Under the pieces are notes generated by a model. The model was given only the letters and a program-made list of their open reading frames with translations. It was not told the origin of the DNA and ran no database searches. Below, piece after piece: positions 15,458 through 23,501 of a stretch of 37,032 nt of DNA. Made by a program: the position numbers and the translations under genes. Each line of letters starts with the position of its first letter. Position 1 is the stretch's first letter. Source of the stretch: Pseudomonadota bacterium (GTDB lineage: Bacteria > Pseudomonadota > Alphaproteobacteria > Caulobacterales > Caulobacteraceae); contig JAKAZA010000022.1 in the NCBI GenBank assembly GCA_021816155.1, forward strand, positions 1 through 37,032. Reading direction: 5' to 3'.

Positions 15458-16461
15458 GTCCGGCGATCGACGACCCGGCCCGCGGCGAGCGCCGCGCGCG
15501 GCGGAGCGCCGGTGACAAAGCGCACGGCGACGTCGGCGTCGTGGCCGGCGGCCAGTTCGCCGGTCAGCTCGTCCCGGCCGGCCTGCAGCGCCTGGCGCGC
15601 GCCCTCGTCCTCGGCCGTCAGAGTCAGACGCAGCCGCCCGCCGCTGAGCGACAGCTCCGCATGCACCGGGCCGCTCGGCGGCGCATCGATCGAGAAGCGC
15701 GCGCGCCATGTCGGCGACGCCGCGGCCGCGCCGGCGCCGCGGTCGTCGCGGCTGATCTCGAACTGGGCGACACCCGCACCCTGGGGCGTCGCCACGGGAG
15801 CCTCGAAGGCCCAGCGCGCGTCAGCGCTCAGCGATGCGGCCTGCGACAGCTGCACGCGGGCGAGCGCGGCCTGCGCCTGGCGTGACAGCGCCTGCGCCAT
15901 CGCCTCGGGCGAAAGGCCCGGCGCGAGCGTGGCCTCGGCGGGCGGCTGGCCGGCCAGCGCGCCGCCGGCGGTGGGCGGCGGCGCGCGCGGCGCCTGGCCA
16001 TGCGCGGGGGCGACGTCGCCGAGGCTCGCGATCAGCTGGAGAAGCAGCGCCTTGAGATCCGACGCGGGGCCCTGCGGCGCGGCCGGGTCCGGCTGACCTG
16101 TCGCGGCGAGGTTCGCCTCCAGGAACAGACCGGAGTTCTGGGCGGCGGCGCGCAGGTCGGCCGCGGTGGCCCGTCCGTCGAGCGGCGCCTGCGCGGCCAG
16201 GAGCTGGGCCGCGATCGTGCGGACGGTGTCAGCCAGCGCCGACGTCGCGACAGCCACCGGCAGGTTCGCCAGCAGCGACGCCAGCCCATCCTGCCGCGTC
16301 GCGGCTTCGGCCACCATGCGGGCGAGCGCCGATTGCGGTCCGGACGCAGCGGGCGACGGCGTCGCCGCGACCGCCGGCGTCGAGTCCGGCGGCGACGGCG
16401 CGGGCGTGGTCGGCGCGCCGACGGGCTGGCCCGCCCCGGCCGCGACGGGCGCCAGGCTCAT
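15454..16461 (-). CDS. fliK: Flagellar hook-length control protein FliK
   Basis: A protein of about 335 aa rich in Ala, Pro and Gln in its N-terminal two thirds, as expected of the FliK ruler region. The C-terminal Flg_hook-like domain at about 225-335 contains FEISRDDRGAG, WRARFSID, VHAELSLSGGRLRLTLTAED and a final LAAGHDADVAVRF. FliK is exported while the hook grows, sets its length and switches FlhB to filament-type substrates. ATG 16461 has GGAG about 8 nt upstream. A half CtrA-like site lies 45 nt upstream, and the coupled FlhB-like gene follows. Low sequence conservation makes the family call good but not certain. Confidence 0.82.
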   Translation of the reverse strand: MSLAPVAAGAGQPVGAPTTPAPSPPDSTPAVAATPSPAASGPQSALARMVAEAATRQDGLASLLANLPVAVATSALADTVRTIAAQLLAAQAPLDGRATAADLRAAAQNSGLFLEANLAATGQPDPAAPQGPASDLKALLLQLIASLGDVAPAHGQAPRAPPPTAGGALAGQPPAEATLAPGLSPEAMAQALSRQAQAALARVQLSQAASLSADARWAFEAPVATPQGAGVAQFEISRDDRGAGAAAASPTWRARFSIDAPPSGPVHAELSLSGGRLRLTLTAEDEGARQALQAGRDELTGELAAGHDADVAVRFVTGAPPRAALAAGRVVDRRT

Positions 16462-16505
16462 ACGGGAACTCCGTGACGCATCGCGCAAGCTTCGCCGCGT
16501 CGCGC

Positions 16506-16520
16506 TTAACGAACCCTTTG
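16506..16520. promoter_or_regulatory. Weak CtrA-like half-site upstream of fliK
   Basis: TTAA-N7-TTTG: one perfect half-site, with the second half matching two of four bases. It stands 45 nt upstream of the fliK start in the 69-nt gap behind truA. It is weaker than the two other sites in the window but is one of only three TTAA tetramers seen. Confidence 0.3.
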
Positions 16521-16530
16521 CCGCTCCGCC

Positions 16531-17268
16531 TCAGTAGGCGACGCCCGCCAGATAGAGGCCCTCGGCCGGCGCGACCGGCCCGCAGGCCGTGCGATCGCGC
16601 GCCTCCAGCGCCGCAGCGAGATCGTCCGCGCGCCAGCGGCCGGCGCCGACCTCGACGAGGCTCCCGGTCATCGAGCGGACCTGGCGATGAAGGAACGAGC
16701 GGGCGGCGAAGGCGAGGCGCACCTCGTCGCCCTCGCGGAACACCCCCGCGAGGTCCAGGGTCTTCATCGGCGACTTCGCCTGGCAATCGGCGTCGCGGAA
16801 GGTGGTGAAGTCGTGATGTCCGACGAGGCGCGCCGCGGCCTCGTTCATCGCTGCGACGTCGAGCGTCTTCTTCACATGCCACGCGCGCCCCTTCTCGAGG
16901 CTCGGGGGCGCCGGACGGTTGAGGATCCGGTAGAGATAGCGGCGCCCCGTCGCCGAGAAGCGCGCATGGAAGCCGTCCGGCGCCACGCTGGCGGCGGTCA
17001 CGGCGATCGGCTCGGGCGCGAGGTGGGCGTTGAGCGCGTTGCGCACGACGTCTGGCGGCCATGCGCGCCCGAGATCGACGTGGATGACCTGCTGCAGCGC
17101 GTGGACGCCGGTGTCGGTGCGGCCGGCCGCCTGCAGGCGCAGGCTTTCGCCGCTGAACGCCTTCACGGCGCGCTCGATCGAGGCCTGGACGGTCGGCAGG
17201 CCTCCCTGGGCCTGGAAGCCCTTGTAGGGGCCGCCGTCATACTCGAGATCGAGTCGGTAGCGCGGCAT
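16531..17268 (-). CDS. truA: tRNA pseudouridine(38-40) synthase TruA
   Basis: A 245-aa protein of normal family length. The catalytic aspartate is D52 in [11 protein letters not shown] (48-58). Other family signatures are [12 protein letters not shown] (10-21), [16 protein letters not shown] and [11 protein letters not shown] near 190-200. TruA converts uridines 38-40 of the anticodon arm of several tRNAs to pseudouridine. The gene starts 3 nt after the fmt stop, so the two form an operon. Confidence 0.97.
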   Translation of the reverse strand: MPRYRLDLEYDGGPYKGFQAQGGLPTVQASIERAVKAFSGESLRLQAAGRTDTGVHALQQVIHVDLGRAWPPDVVRNALNAHLAPEPIAVTAASVAPDGFHARFSATGRRYLYRILNRPAPPSLEKGRAWHVKKTLDVAAMNEAAARLVGHHDFTTFRDADCQAKSPMKTLDLAGVFREGDEVRLAFAARSFLHRQVRSMTGSLVEVGAGRWRADDLAAALEARDRTACGPVAPAEGLYLAGVAY

Positions 17269-17271
17269 CGG

Positions 17272-18192
17272 CTACAGGATCTGTTCCAGACGGAAGCCGC
17301 GCGCGAAGTCCGCCGCGTCCTGCGCGCCGCGCCCCTCGCGCTGAACCGTCAGCAGCCGCACCGCGCCCTGGCCGCAGGCGACGACGAGGCCGTCCGGATC
17401 GAGCACCTCGCCGGGCGCGCCTTCGCCCTCCTCGAGGCGCGATAGCAGGGCCTTGATCCGCACCGGTCCGCGCTCTCCCTTCGCCATGAACCACGCGCCG
17501 GGCGCCGGCGAAAGGCCGCGGATCTGGCAGTCCACCTCGGCCGCGGGCCGCCGCCAGCGGATCTTCGTTTCCGAGGCGCGGATCTTTTTCGCGTAGGTGA
17601 CGCCTTCGGACGCCTGAGGCGTCTCTGTCGCGGTCCCCGCCTCGATCAGCGGCAGCGTGCGGGCCATCAGCTCAGCGCCGGCCACCGCCAGCCGGGCGGC
17701 CAGCGCGCCGGCGGTGTCCAGCGCGTCGATCCTGAGCCGGGCCTCGGCCAGCACCGGCCCCTCGTCCAGGCCCTCGGTGAGCCGCATCACCGTGACCCCC
17801 GTCACCTTGTCGCCGGCCATGATCGCGCGCTGGATCGGCGCGGCGCCGCGCCATCGCGGCAGCAGCGAGGCGTGCAGGTTGAACGTCCCGAGCCGCGGCG
17901 CCTCGATCACCTCGCGCGGCAGTATCTGGCCGAAGGCGACCACCACCGCCACGTCTGCGCCGATCGCCCGGAAGGCGTCGATCTCACCGGGGTCGCGCAT
18001 CGAGACAGGCGTGCGCACAGGGATGCCGTGGGCCTCCGCGTGCGCCTGCACCGGCGAGGGGCTCAGCTTGCGGCCGCGGCCGCGCGGCGCCGGCGGCTGG
18101 GAGATCGCGCACGCAACATCGAAGCCGCCCTGGATCAGGGCTGAGAGACTGACGACCGCGAAATCGGGCGTGCCCAGGAAGGCGATGCGCAT
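17272..18192 (-). CDS. fmt: Methionyl-tRNA formyltransferase
   Basis: A 306-aa enzyme that formylates initiator Met-tRNA using 10-formyltetrahydrofolate. The N-terminal Rossmann domain begins [12 protein letters not shown]. Catalytic residues are N106 and H108 in [18 protein letters not shown] and D143 in EGLDEGP. The C-terminal OB domain carries the tRNA-binding region with INWRR-like KIRWRRPA. Its usual partner def (peptide deformylase) is not upstream; the next gene there is a divergent lipoprotein. truA follows directly. Confidence 0.97.
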   Translation of the reverse strand: MRIAFLGTPDFAVVSLSALIQGGFDVACAISQPPAPRGRGRKLSPSPVQAHAEAHGIPVRTPVSMRDPGEIDAFRAIGADVAVVVAFGQILPREVIEAPRLGTFNLHASLLPRWRGAAPIQRAIMAGDKVTGVTVMRLTEGLDEGPVLAEARLRIDALDTAGALAARLAVAGAELMARTLPLIEAGTATETPQASEGVTYAKKIRASETKIRWRRPAAEVDCQIRGLSPAPGAWFMAKGERGPVRIKALLSRLEEGEGAPGEVLDPDGLVVACGQGAVRLLTVQREGRGAQDAADFARGFRLEQIL

Positions 18193-18283
18193 GGCACGGC
18201 CATGTAGCGGGGACCATCACGCTTGCAAGAGCATGCGGAACCGGCTTTCAAGGCGCCCGTTGCTTTCCCATGGGAGACCGACC

Positions 18284-18598
18284 ATGCGACGCACGCTCAC
18301 TTTGATCCCGGTCATCGCCCTGGCGGCGCTGGTCGCAGCCTGCGGCCAGCATCAGACCATCCAGCACGGAGCGCGCCGGGCCTCGCAGCAAGTGGATCAC
18401 GCGATCGCCGGCCTCGGCCACGACCCGCAGGTGCGCCAGGCGGAATCAGACCTGCGACAGGCCGAGCACGACGCCGGACGCGATCTGCACAACGCGGCGA
18501 ACGAGACGAGGGACGCTGCTCGGCGCCTCGACCATGAGGCGCAGCACACGTCGCGGCCGGACGCCGGCCACGCGGGATCGGCCGGGCGCAACGGCTAG
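18284..18598 (+). CDS. Small lipoprotein with a heptad-rich helical body
   Basis: A 104-aa protein with a lipoprotein signal: a basic start, a hydrophobic run at 5-17 and the lipobox LVAAC with the lipidated Cys at position 20. The mature part is polar and probably one long helix with repeated alanine/acid spacing (QAESDLRQAEHDAGRD, NETRDAARRLDHEA), ending in a disordered tail. ATG 18284 follows GGGAG. The function is not known; a periplasmic helical lipoprotein of entericidin or Lpp-like size is the closest description. Confidence 0.75.
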   Translation: MRRTLTLIPVIALAALVAACGQHQTIQHGARRASQQVDHAIAGLGHDPQVRQAESDLRQAEHDAGRDLHNAANETRDAARRLDHEAQHTSRPDAGHAGSAGRNG

Positions 18599-18669
18599 GC
18601 GCTCCCCCCGGGCCCGCCTTTCAGAGCAAGGTCGATGAACTGATCGGCTGAAGCGCGGACAAGCAGCGC

Positions 18670-19260
18670 TCAGCGGTAGAAGATCTGCCCGGCGATCCGG
18701 GCGATACGGGTCCGGTGCGCCCACTTGGGCCGGACGTAGGCCGCGTGGAAATAAAGGGCGCCGGGAACGACCGGCGCCGCCTCGCCGGCCTTGGCCAGCC
18801 TGGCGATCGCGACGGCCTCGCGCCAGCGCGCGCTGGTCCGCGGCACGTGATAGCTCTCAGTCCGGAAGAACTGGCCCGGCTGGTTCGCCACCGCACACGC
18901 TGTGGTCGGGAACCGACCCGAGCGCTCGCGGTTGAGGACGACCTCGGCGACTGCGAGCTTGCCCCGCAGGGGCTGGTTGCCGGCCTCGTGCTGCACGACC
19001 TTCGCCATGCATTCCGTATCGGCGTCGACCGTGTCGGTGTCCTGGGAGTAAGCCGCCACAAGCGTCTCGAGCGTTGGCGCTGGCCCGTCGTCCGCCGTCC
19101 CCAGGTCAACTGGGACGTTCGGCGGCGGCGCGAAGGCCAGCTGCTGCGGCGCCGCCTGTCGCAAATCCACCCCTCCCTCCTGGGAGACCGCGTTGGTGGT
19201 GAAAGCGACAACACAGGCGCCGGCCGTCAGAGCGACGGCCCAACGAAGGTACGCCGACAA
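18670..19260 (-). CDS. SleB-type cell-wall hydrolase (Hydrolase_2)
   Basis: A protein of about 196 aa with an N-terminal membrane/signal segment (LRWAVALTAGACVVAF) and a C-terminal Hydrolase_2 domain from about residue 83. It contains MAKVVQHEAGNQPLRG, with E92 the likely catalytic glutamate, then LAVAEVVLNRERSGRFP, NQPGQF and ALYFHA. The family comprises lytic transglycosylases acting on peptidoglycan (SleB, CwlJ). The start is uncertain: TTG 19260 has GGAG at good spacing and directly precedes the signal segment; GTG 19308 would add 16 residues. It faces the lipoprotein gene tail to tail. Confidence 0.8.
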   Translation of the reverse strand: MSAYLRWAVALTAGACVVAFTTNAVSQEGGVDLRQAAPQQLAFAPPPNVPVDLGTADDGPAPTLETLVAAYSQDTDTVDADTECMAKVVQHEAGNQPLRGKLAVAEVVLNRERSGRFPTTACAVANQPGQFFRTESYHVPRTSARWREAVAIARLAKAGEAAPVVPGALYFHAAYVRPKWAHRTRIARIAGQIFYR

Positions 19261-19689
19261 CGGAGGCTCCGTCCCATGCGCGGACCCGGCGTTCCGGGCG
19301 CATCGCACACGGCCCCCCGCCAAGTCTACGTCTTGTCCCGGTCCCTCGTCGCAGCCCCGCCCCGGTGACCTCAGCGGGGAGCCGAACCCTACACAACGTG
19401 CTCGTCGTCTTAGCTCGAATCCCCGGCAGCGCAAGTCAAAAACGAAACAATGTGAAACTGAGCTGGATGTTCGCGCGATCGGCGAGCGGATGCGCGAGGC
19501 GCATCCAGATCATCCCGCTACAGATCGCAAGCATGTCACCGCGCGCGCTCAATGTAACCGCACACCCGACTTGCTGTATTCGAGCCGATGAGCGTCGATA
19601 CTCGACACGAGTTTGACGATATTGTCGACCCACTATACGGATAATGCGCGCCGAAAACGGCCACGCGACAAGTCGGCCTGCCCAGGATG
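19261..19689. other. 429-nt non-coding gap with an AT-rich core
   Basis: No convincing gene is present. Between about 19430 and 19640 the composition is visibly richer in A and T than anywhere else in the window. Open frames here (for example 19436-19633 on the minus strand) have no family features or ribosome site. A perfect inverted repeat GTCGA-TAC-TCGAC lies at 19594-19606. The segment could hold a small RNA, the upstream control region of the hydrolase, or the scar of an old insertion. Confidence 0.5.
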
Positions 19690-20703
19690 TCAGGAAGAAG
19701 AGCCCCGCCGAGGCGCCCGGCCGAGCGCCTCGGGATTGGTCACCCGGATCGGGGCGCCCGCGAGATAGGCTTCGATCACCTCCAGGGCGCCCGAATAGAA
19801 GGCGCCCAGCGTGTCCCTGGTGGCGTAGCCGAGGTGCGGCGAGAGGGTGACATTGTCCATCGAACGGAATGGATGATCGGGCGGAGGCGGCTCGGCGTCG
19901 AAGACGTCGAGCCCGGCGCCGGCGATCTCCCCATCCCTGAGGGCCGCGATCAGGTCGGACTCTGCGACGATCGGGCCGCGCGAGGTGTTGATCAGGTAGG
20001 CGGTCGGTTTCATCCGCCTGAGCTCTCGGGCCGTGACGAGCCCGCGCGTGCGTTCACTGAGGATGAGGTGGATCGAAACGACGTCCGACCTCGCAAACAG
20101 CTCCTCCTTGTCGACCCGCGCCGCGCCCTCCACGGCGGCGGCCTCGGCGGTGAGGTTCTGGCTCCAGGCGATGACGTCCATGTCGAACGCCTTTGCGTAG
20201 CGCGCCATCTGCTTGCCGATCCGGCCGAGACCGAGCAATCCAAGCGTGCGGCCGGCCAGCACGACGCCCAGACGATCCTGCCACAGACCGGCGCGCATCC
20301 GCCGATCCTGGCGCGCGAGGTCGCGGACCGTGGCGAGCATCAGGCCCCAGGCCAGTTCGGGCGTGGCGGCGCCTATGTTCGGCCCGCCCGGAGGGCCGCG
20401 CAGCCCGGAGTTGACGACGAGGACTCCCCGCTCAGTGGCTGCCTCTAGGTCGAGGTTGGTCAGCCACTGGCCGACAATGGTGATCATCCTGAGATTCGGC
20501 AGCCGCTCGATCAACGTCCGTGGCAGGGCCATCCGCTCCCGGATCGTGCAGAGCACGTCGAACGGGGCCAGCGCATCCGCCGCCTCGGCCGGGCTCAGAT
20601 GGCGGTCGAAGACCGTGAGCTCGGCCCTGCCTTCGAGACGCTCCCAGTCCGCGCTGGCGAGAGCTGCGTGGGCGTAGTCATCCAGGAGGGCGATCTTCAG
20701 CAT
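19690..20703 (-). CDS. D-isomer-specific 2-hydroxyacid dehydrogenase
   Basis: A 337-aa NAD-dependent dehydrogenase. The Rossmann motif LGLGRIG is at 157-163 and the catalytic triad is R242 (INTSRGPIV), E271 (DVFDAEPPP) and H290 (LSPHLGY). The family interconverts 2-hydroxy and 2-oxo acids; the substrate cannot be told and is not clearly SerA-like, since there is no ACT domain. ATG 20703 is chosen because GAGG lies 6 nt upstream; ATG 20715 would include the ribosome site. It diverges from the beta-lactamase-family gene across a 107-nt region holding a 12-bp palindrome. Confidence 0.93.
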   Translation of the reverse strand: MLKIALLDDYAHAALASADWERLEGRAELTVFDRHLSPAEAADALAPFDVLCTIRERMALPRTLIERLPNLRMITIVGQWLTNLDLEAATERGVLVVNSGLRGPPGGPNIGAATPELAWGLMLATVRDLARQDRRMRAGLWQDRLGVVLAGRTLGLLGLGRIGKQMARYAKAFDMDVIAWSQNLTAEAAAVEGAARVDKEELFARSDVVSIHLILSERTRGLVTARELRRMKPTAYLINTSRGPIVAESDLIAALRDGEIAGAGLDVFDAEPPPPDHPFRSMDNVTLSPHLGYATRDTLGAFYSGALEVIEAYLAGAPIRVTNPEALGRAPRRGSSS

Positions 20704-20720
20704 GGGCCACCTCATCTGTA

Positions 20721-20732
20721 GTCAGGCCTGAC
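20721..20732. promoter_or_regulatory. 12-bp palindrome in a divergent promoter region
   Basis: GTCAGGCCTGAC is a perfect palindrome midway between the divergent 2-hydroxyacid dehydrogenase and serine-hydrolase genes. Its position suits an operator for a dimeric regulator. A related TAGTCAGGC sequence occurs at 23489-23497 in another divergent region. Confidence 0.35.
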
Positions 20733-20810
20733 GCTTTTCCTGGCGGCGCCGGCCGTTCTCTGACAAGAAGCAGACATTTGGAAAAACGCCTGATCGGGGA
20801 GGATTATCGC

Positions 20811-22013
20811 ATGCCGGACGACCGCACGGACGTCGCCGCCGCCGAACCAACCGTGCACGGGTTCACCCGCGAGGGGCTCGCCGCGTTCAACGACAGGTTT
20901 CATGCCCTCGTGGCCGAAAAGCAGCTCGCGGGCGTCGTGACGCTGATCGCCCGCCACGGCCAGGTCGTGAACCTCGACGCCTACGGCGTCCTCGACGCAT
21001 CGGCCGATCCGCCCGCCCCAGTCGCCGCCGACAGCATCTTCCGGATCGCCTCGATGACCAAGCCGATCACCGGCGCGGCGATGATGATGCTCTGGGAGGA
21101 GGGCAAGTGGTCGCTCGACGACCCGGTGGCCCGGCACATCCCGCAGTTCGAGGGGCTGAAGGTCAGGCGCAAGGATGGCGACCCGGTCCCTCAGGACAGG
21201 CCCATGACGATGGCCCAATTGATGAGCCACTCGGCCGGCTTCGGACGCGCCGCAGAGTACCAGGACCTGAACCTGCGCGAGGGCGACCTGCAGGACATGA
21301 TCGACAAGCTCGCCGCACGGCCCCTGTCGTTCCAGCCCGGGCGCGACTGGCGCTACGGCCCGAGCGTCGACATCCAGGGCTACCTGGTCGAGAAGATGAG
21401 CGGGCAGGGACTGGACGAGTTCTTCGAAGAACGCCTGTTCGCGCCGCTCGGCATGACGGACACCGGCTTCTGGGTGGACCCGGCGAAGGGCCACCGCGTG
21501 TCGCGCATCCACAAGTACGGCGACGACGGCGACATCCGGGCGGCCGGCGACGGGAACCGTTTCAACACCGCCAAGCCGAAGTTCCTCGCTGGCGGCGGCG
21601 GGCTCGTCTCGAAGATCGAGGACTACTGGCGCTTCGCCCAGATGATCCTGAACCGCGGCGAGTTCGCCGGCCGGCGCTACCTGAAGCCCGAGACCGTCGA
21701 CCTGATGCACAGGAACGTGCTGGAACCGGGCGTCAACGTGACGCTCTACTCGCCCGACACCCGCGGCCTCGGCTTCGGCATGGACTTCGCCATCGTGCAG
21801 GATCCGGCCGCCGCGAAGACCTCGCAGGGTATCGAAAGCTTCTACTGGGGCGGCGCGTTCGGCACCTGGTTCTGGATCGATCCGCGCAACGACATGATCG
21901 TCATCGGGATGATCCAGAATGTCGCGGGCTCGCAGACCGCGGCGGGTAACCCGGCGGTGCGCGAACTCTCCGCCGAGGCGGTCTACGCGGCCATGACCGA
22001 CCGGCGGCGATAG
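20811..22013 (+). CDS. Serine hydrolase of the beta-lactamase (class C/esterase EstB-like) family
   Basis: A protein of about 400 aa with the SxxK nucleophile motif S81-MTK84 and a Tyr motif RYGPS (Y182), where class C enzymes have YxN. SHSAGF (139-144) and WGGAFGTWFWIDP near the C-terminus replace the KTG box. There is no signal peptide, so it is probably cytoplasmic. Such proteins are usually esterases, lactone hydrolases or peptidases rather than antibiotic-resistance enzymes. ATG 20811 has GGGGAGG 8 nt upstream; a TTG at 20778 is less likely. Confidence 0.9.
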   Translation: MPDDRTDVAAAEPTVHGFTREGLAAFNDRFHALVAEKQLAGVVTLIARHGQVVNLDAYGVLDASADPPAPVAADSIFRIASMTKPITGAAMMMLWEEGKWSLDDPVARHIPQFEGLKVRRKDGDPVPQDRPMTMAQLMSHSAGFGRAAEYQDLNLREGDLQDMIDKLAARPLSFQPGRDWRYGPSVDIQGYLVEKMSGQGLDEFFEERLFAPLGMTDTGFWVDPAKGHRVSRIHKYGDDGDIRAAGDGNRFNTAKPKFLAGGGGLVSKIEDYWRFAQMILNRGEFAGRRYLKPETVDLMHRNVLEPGVNVTLYSPDTRGLGFGMDFAIVQDPAAAKTSQGIESFYWGGAFGTWFWIDPRNDMIVIGMIQNVAGSQTAAGNPAVRELSAEAVYAAMTDRRR

Positions 22014-22039
22014 CAGGCGCGACGGATCCTGCCGGTTCC

Positions 22040-22468
22040 TTACCCCGGCCTCGGGCCGGGGTGCTGGGGCAGGTTGTCGGTGATCTCGAACCAGCCCGCC
22101 TTCGAGGCGACGTGGAAATGGAACGCCGGACGGGTCGTCGCGGGCGCGCCGAGCGTTCCGGCCCGGACGCGCACCCACCCAGGATCGCCGGCGCTGCGGC
22201 TGATAATCGGCGAGCCGCAGTCGCCGCAGAAAACGCGCTCCTTGCCAGGCGAACTCGAATAGGCCTTCAGCCTGTCCGCGCCGGCGGTGACCCGGAAGTC
22301 TTCGGCGCGCACGGGGATGTTGGCCGCGAACGCGGCGCCCGAAGCGCGGCGGCATTGCGAGCAGTGGCAGAACTGGATCCCGGCAAGCTGACCGGTGATC
22401 TCGTACGCCACCGCGCCACAGAGGCAGGCGCCGGTCTGCAAGGCGGTTCGCCGCGCCGATGCTCGCAA
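22040..22468 (-). CDS. GFA/CENP-V family zinc protein
   Basis: A protein of about 142 aa with the cysteine pattern of the glutathione-dependent formaldehyde-activating family: CLCGAV, FCHCSQCRRASGAAF and FCGDCGSPI. These bind one or two zinc ions. Despite the family name, most members have unknown substrates. TTG 22468 is preferred, with GAGG 6 nt upstream, just 8 nt after the TauD-type stop; TTG 22441 is an alternative. It is probably co-transcribed with the dioxygenase. Confidence 0.82.
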   Translation of the reverse strand: MRASARRTALQTGACLCGAVAYEITGQLAGIQFCHCSQCRRASGAAFAANIPVRAEDFRVTAGADRLKAYSSSPGKERVFCGDCGSPIISRSAGDPGWVRVRAGTLGAPATTRPAFHFHVASKAGWFEITDNLPQHPGPRPG

Positions 22469-22476
22469 GCGCCGCC

Positions 22477-23379
22477 TCAGAGGCTGGGCCGCTCGCCCAC
22501 GATCGACACGCGCTCTCCGTAACGGGAGAACGGGTAGTAGTCCCAAACCGCGTGGTGCTGAGTGCAGCGGTTGTCCCAGAAGACGAGCGTGTTCGGCTCC
22601 CACCGGACGCGGCACTGGAACTCCAGGTGCGTCTCGACGTGCCTCCAGAGGAACTCGAGCAACGCATCGCTCTCCTTGCGATCGAGCTCGTTGATCCGTG
22701 TCGTAAAGCCGCGGTTGACGAACAGCGTCTTGCGCCCGCTCTCGGGGTGGGTGACCACCACGGGGTGGGTGTTCTTCGGCCAGCCGCCGGGAGGCGCGGC
22801 CTGGCCGTAGCCGCCGGTGTAGGGCTTGGCGCCGTCGTGGGTGGCGGTGAGGCCCTCCAGGAACTCCTGGAGCTTCGGCGACAGCGCCTCGTAGGCGCGG
22901 ATCATGCTGGCGAACGCGGTGTCGCCGCCCCCGCTTTCCGGCGTAGCGGTGATGTAGAGCATCGAGCCCATCGGCGGGCGCTCGTCGCAGGTGACATCGG
23001 TATGCCACTCCTCGCCGGCGACGAAGCGCGAGGTCTGGTCGGCCTTGACCACCAGTATCTCCGGATCGCGAGCCGGCCCGGTCCGCGCATGCTCGGGCGC
23101 GGTGTCCTTCACATGGTAGGGGTGCACGTGCAGCGGCCCGAACAGGCCGCCGAAGCGCTTATGGTCCTCGCGGCTGATGTGCTGGTCGCGGAAGACCAGC
23201 ACATGGTGAGCGTTCAGCGCCGCGCGCACCTCGGCGAACTGCTCGTCCGAGAGCGGTCGCGACAGGTCGACGCCCCCAATCTCTGCGCCGATCACCGGAT
23301 TCAGCGGCGCGATGGTGATCGTACGTGGCGCGAGACCAGTCGCCACCACCTCGAGCTTGCGGTTTGCGCGCGTCGCCAT
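22477..23379 (-). CDS. TauD/TfdA-family Fe(II)/2-oxoglutarate dioxygenase
   Basis: A 300-aa oxygenase. Iron ligands are H126 and D128 (EEWHTDVT) and a distal His in CTQHHAVWDYYP (H275 or H276). The 2-oxoglutarate arginine is likely R286 or R290 (FSRYGERVS). NPVIGAEIGGVDLSRPL (27-43) is the typical family opening. Members oxidise taurine, sulfonates, phenoxyacids and similar compounds. ATG 23379 has GGGAGAGG at good spacing; ATG 23400 would place that site inside the gene. It diverges from an alpha/beta hydrolase gene. Confidence 0.92.
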   Translation of the reverse strand: MATRANRKLEVVATGLAPRTITIAPLNPVIGAEIGGVDLSRPLSDEQFAEVRAALNAHHVLVFRDQHISREDHKRFGGLFGPLHVHPYHVKDTAPEHARTGPARDPEILVVKADQTSRFVAGEEWHTDVTCDERPPMGSMLYITATPESGGGDTAFASMIRAYEALSPKLQEFLEGLTATHDGAKPYTGGYGQAAPPGGWPKNTHPVVVTHPESGRKTLFVNRGFTTRINELDRKESDALLEFLWRHVETHLEFQCRVRWEPNTLVFWDNRCTQHHAVWDYYPFSRYGERVSIVGERPSL

Positions 23380-23479
23380 CTGCGCCTCTCCCTTGAACAT
23401 TTGGCCGCCACTCTGCGCCACGCCGCGTTCGCGTCAAGTCGCCCGCGCCCCGCGACGTCCCGGCGCTTGCCATTTTTCA

Positions 23480-23489
23480 AACGCCCGTT
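23480..23489. promoter_or_regulatory. Palindromic AACG-CC-CGTT element in a divergent promoter region
   Basis: AACGCCCGTT is a perfect 10-bp palindrome lying between the divergent TauD-type and alpha/beta hydrolase genes, 13 nt before the latter's start. The AACG-nn-CGTT core is common among TetR-family operators in proteobacteria. A half copy (AAACGCC) occurs upstream of the serine hydrolase at 20784. No regulator gene is in the window. Confidence 0.35.
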
Positions 23490-23501
23490 AGTCAGGCTCG
23501 C

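Noticed and set aside
16470-16500. Possible sigma-54 promoter before fliK (GG-N10-GC)
   Set aside because: The spacing fits but the TTGC and TGGC contexts do not match the consensus.
19411-19440. Sequence resembling the T-arm and 3' end of a tRNA (CTCGAATCCCC)
   Set aside because: No acceptor stem, D-arm or anticodon arm can be paired with it upstream, so it is probably chance.
19605-19645. Possible plus-strand sigma-70 promoter (TTGACG ... TATACG)
   Set aside because: The spacer is only 15 nt, and transcription would run into the antisense strand of the dehydrogenase gene.
20811-22013. Antibiotic-resistance beta-lactamase
   Set aside because: No signal peptide, YxS in place of YxN and no KTG box; an esterase-like hydrolase is more likely.
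20712-22667. 651-codon minus-strand open frame
   Set aside because: Antisense to the beta-lactamase-family gene and out of frame with the GFA and TauD-type genes, which have clear motifs.
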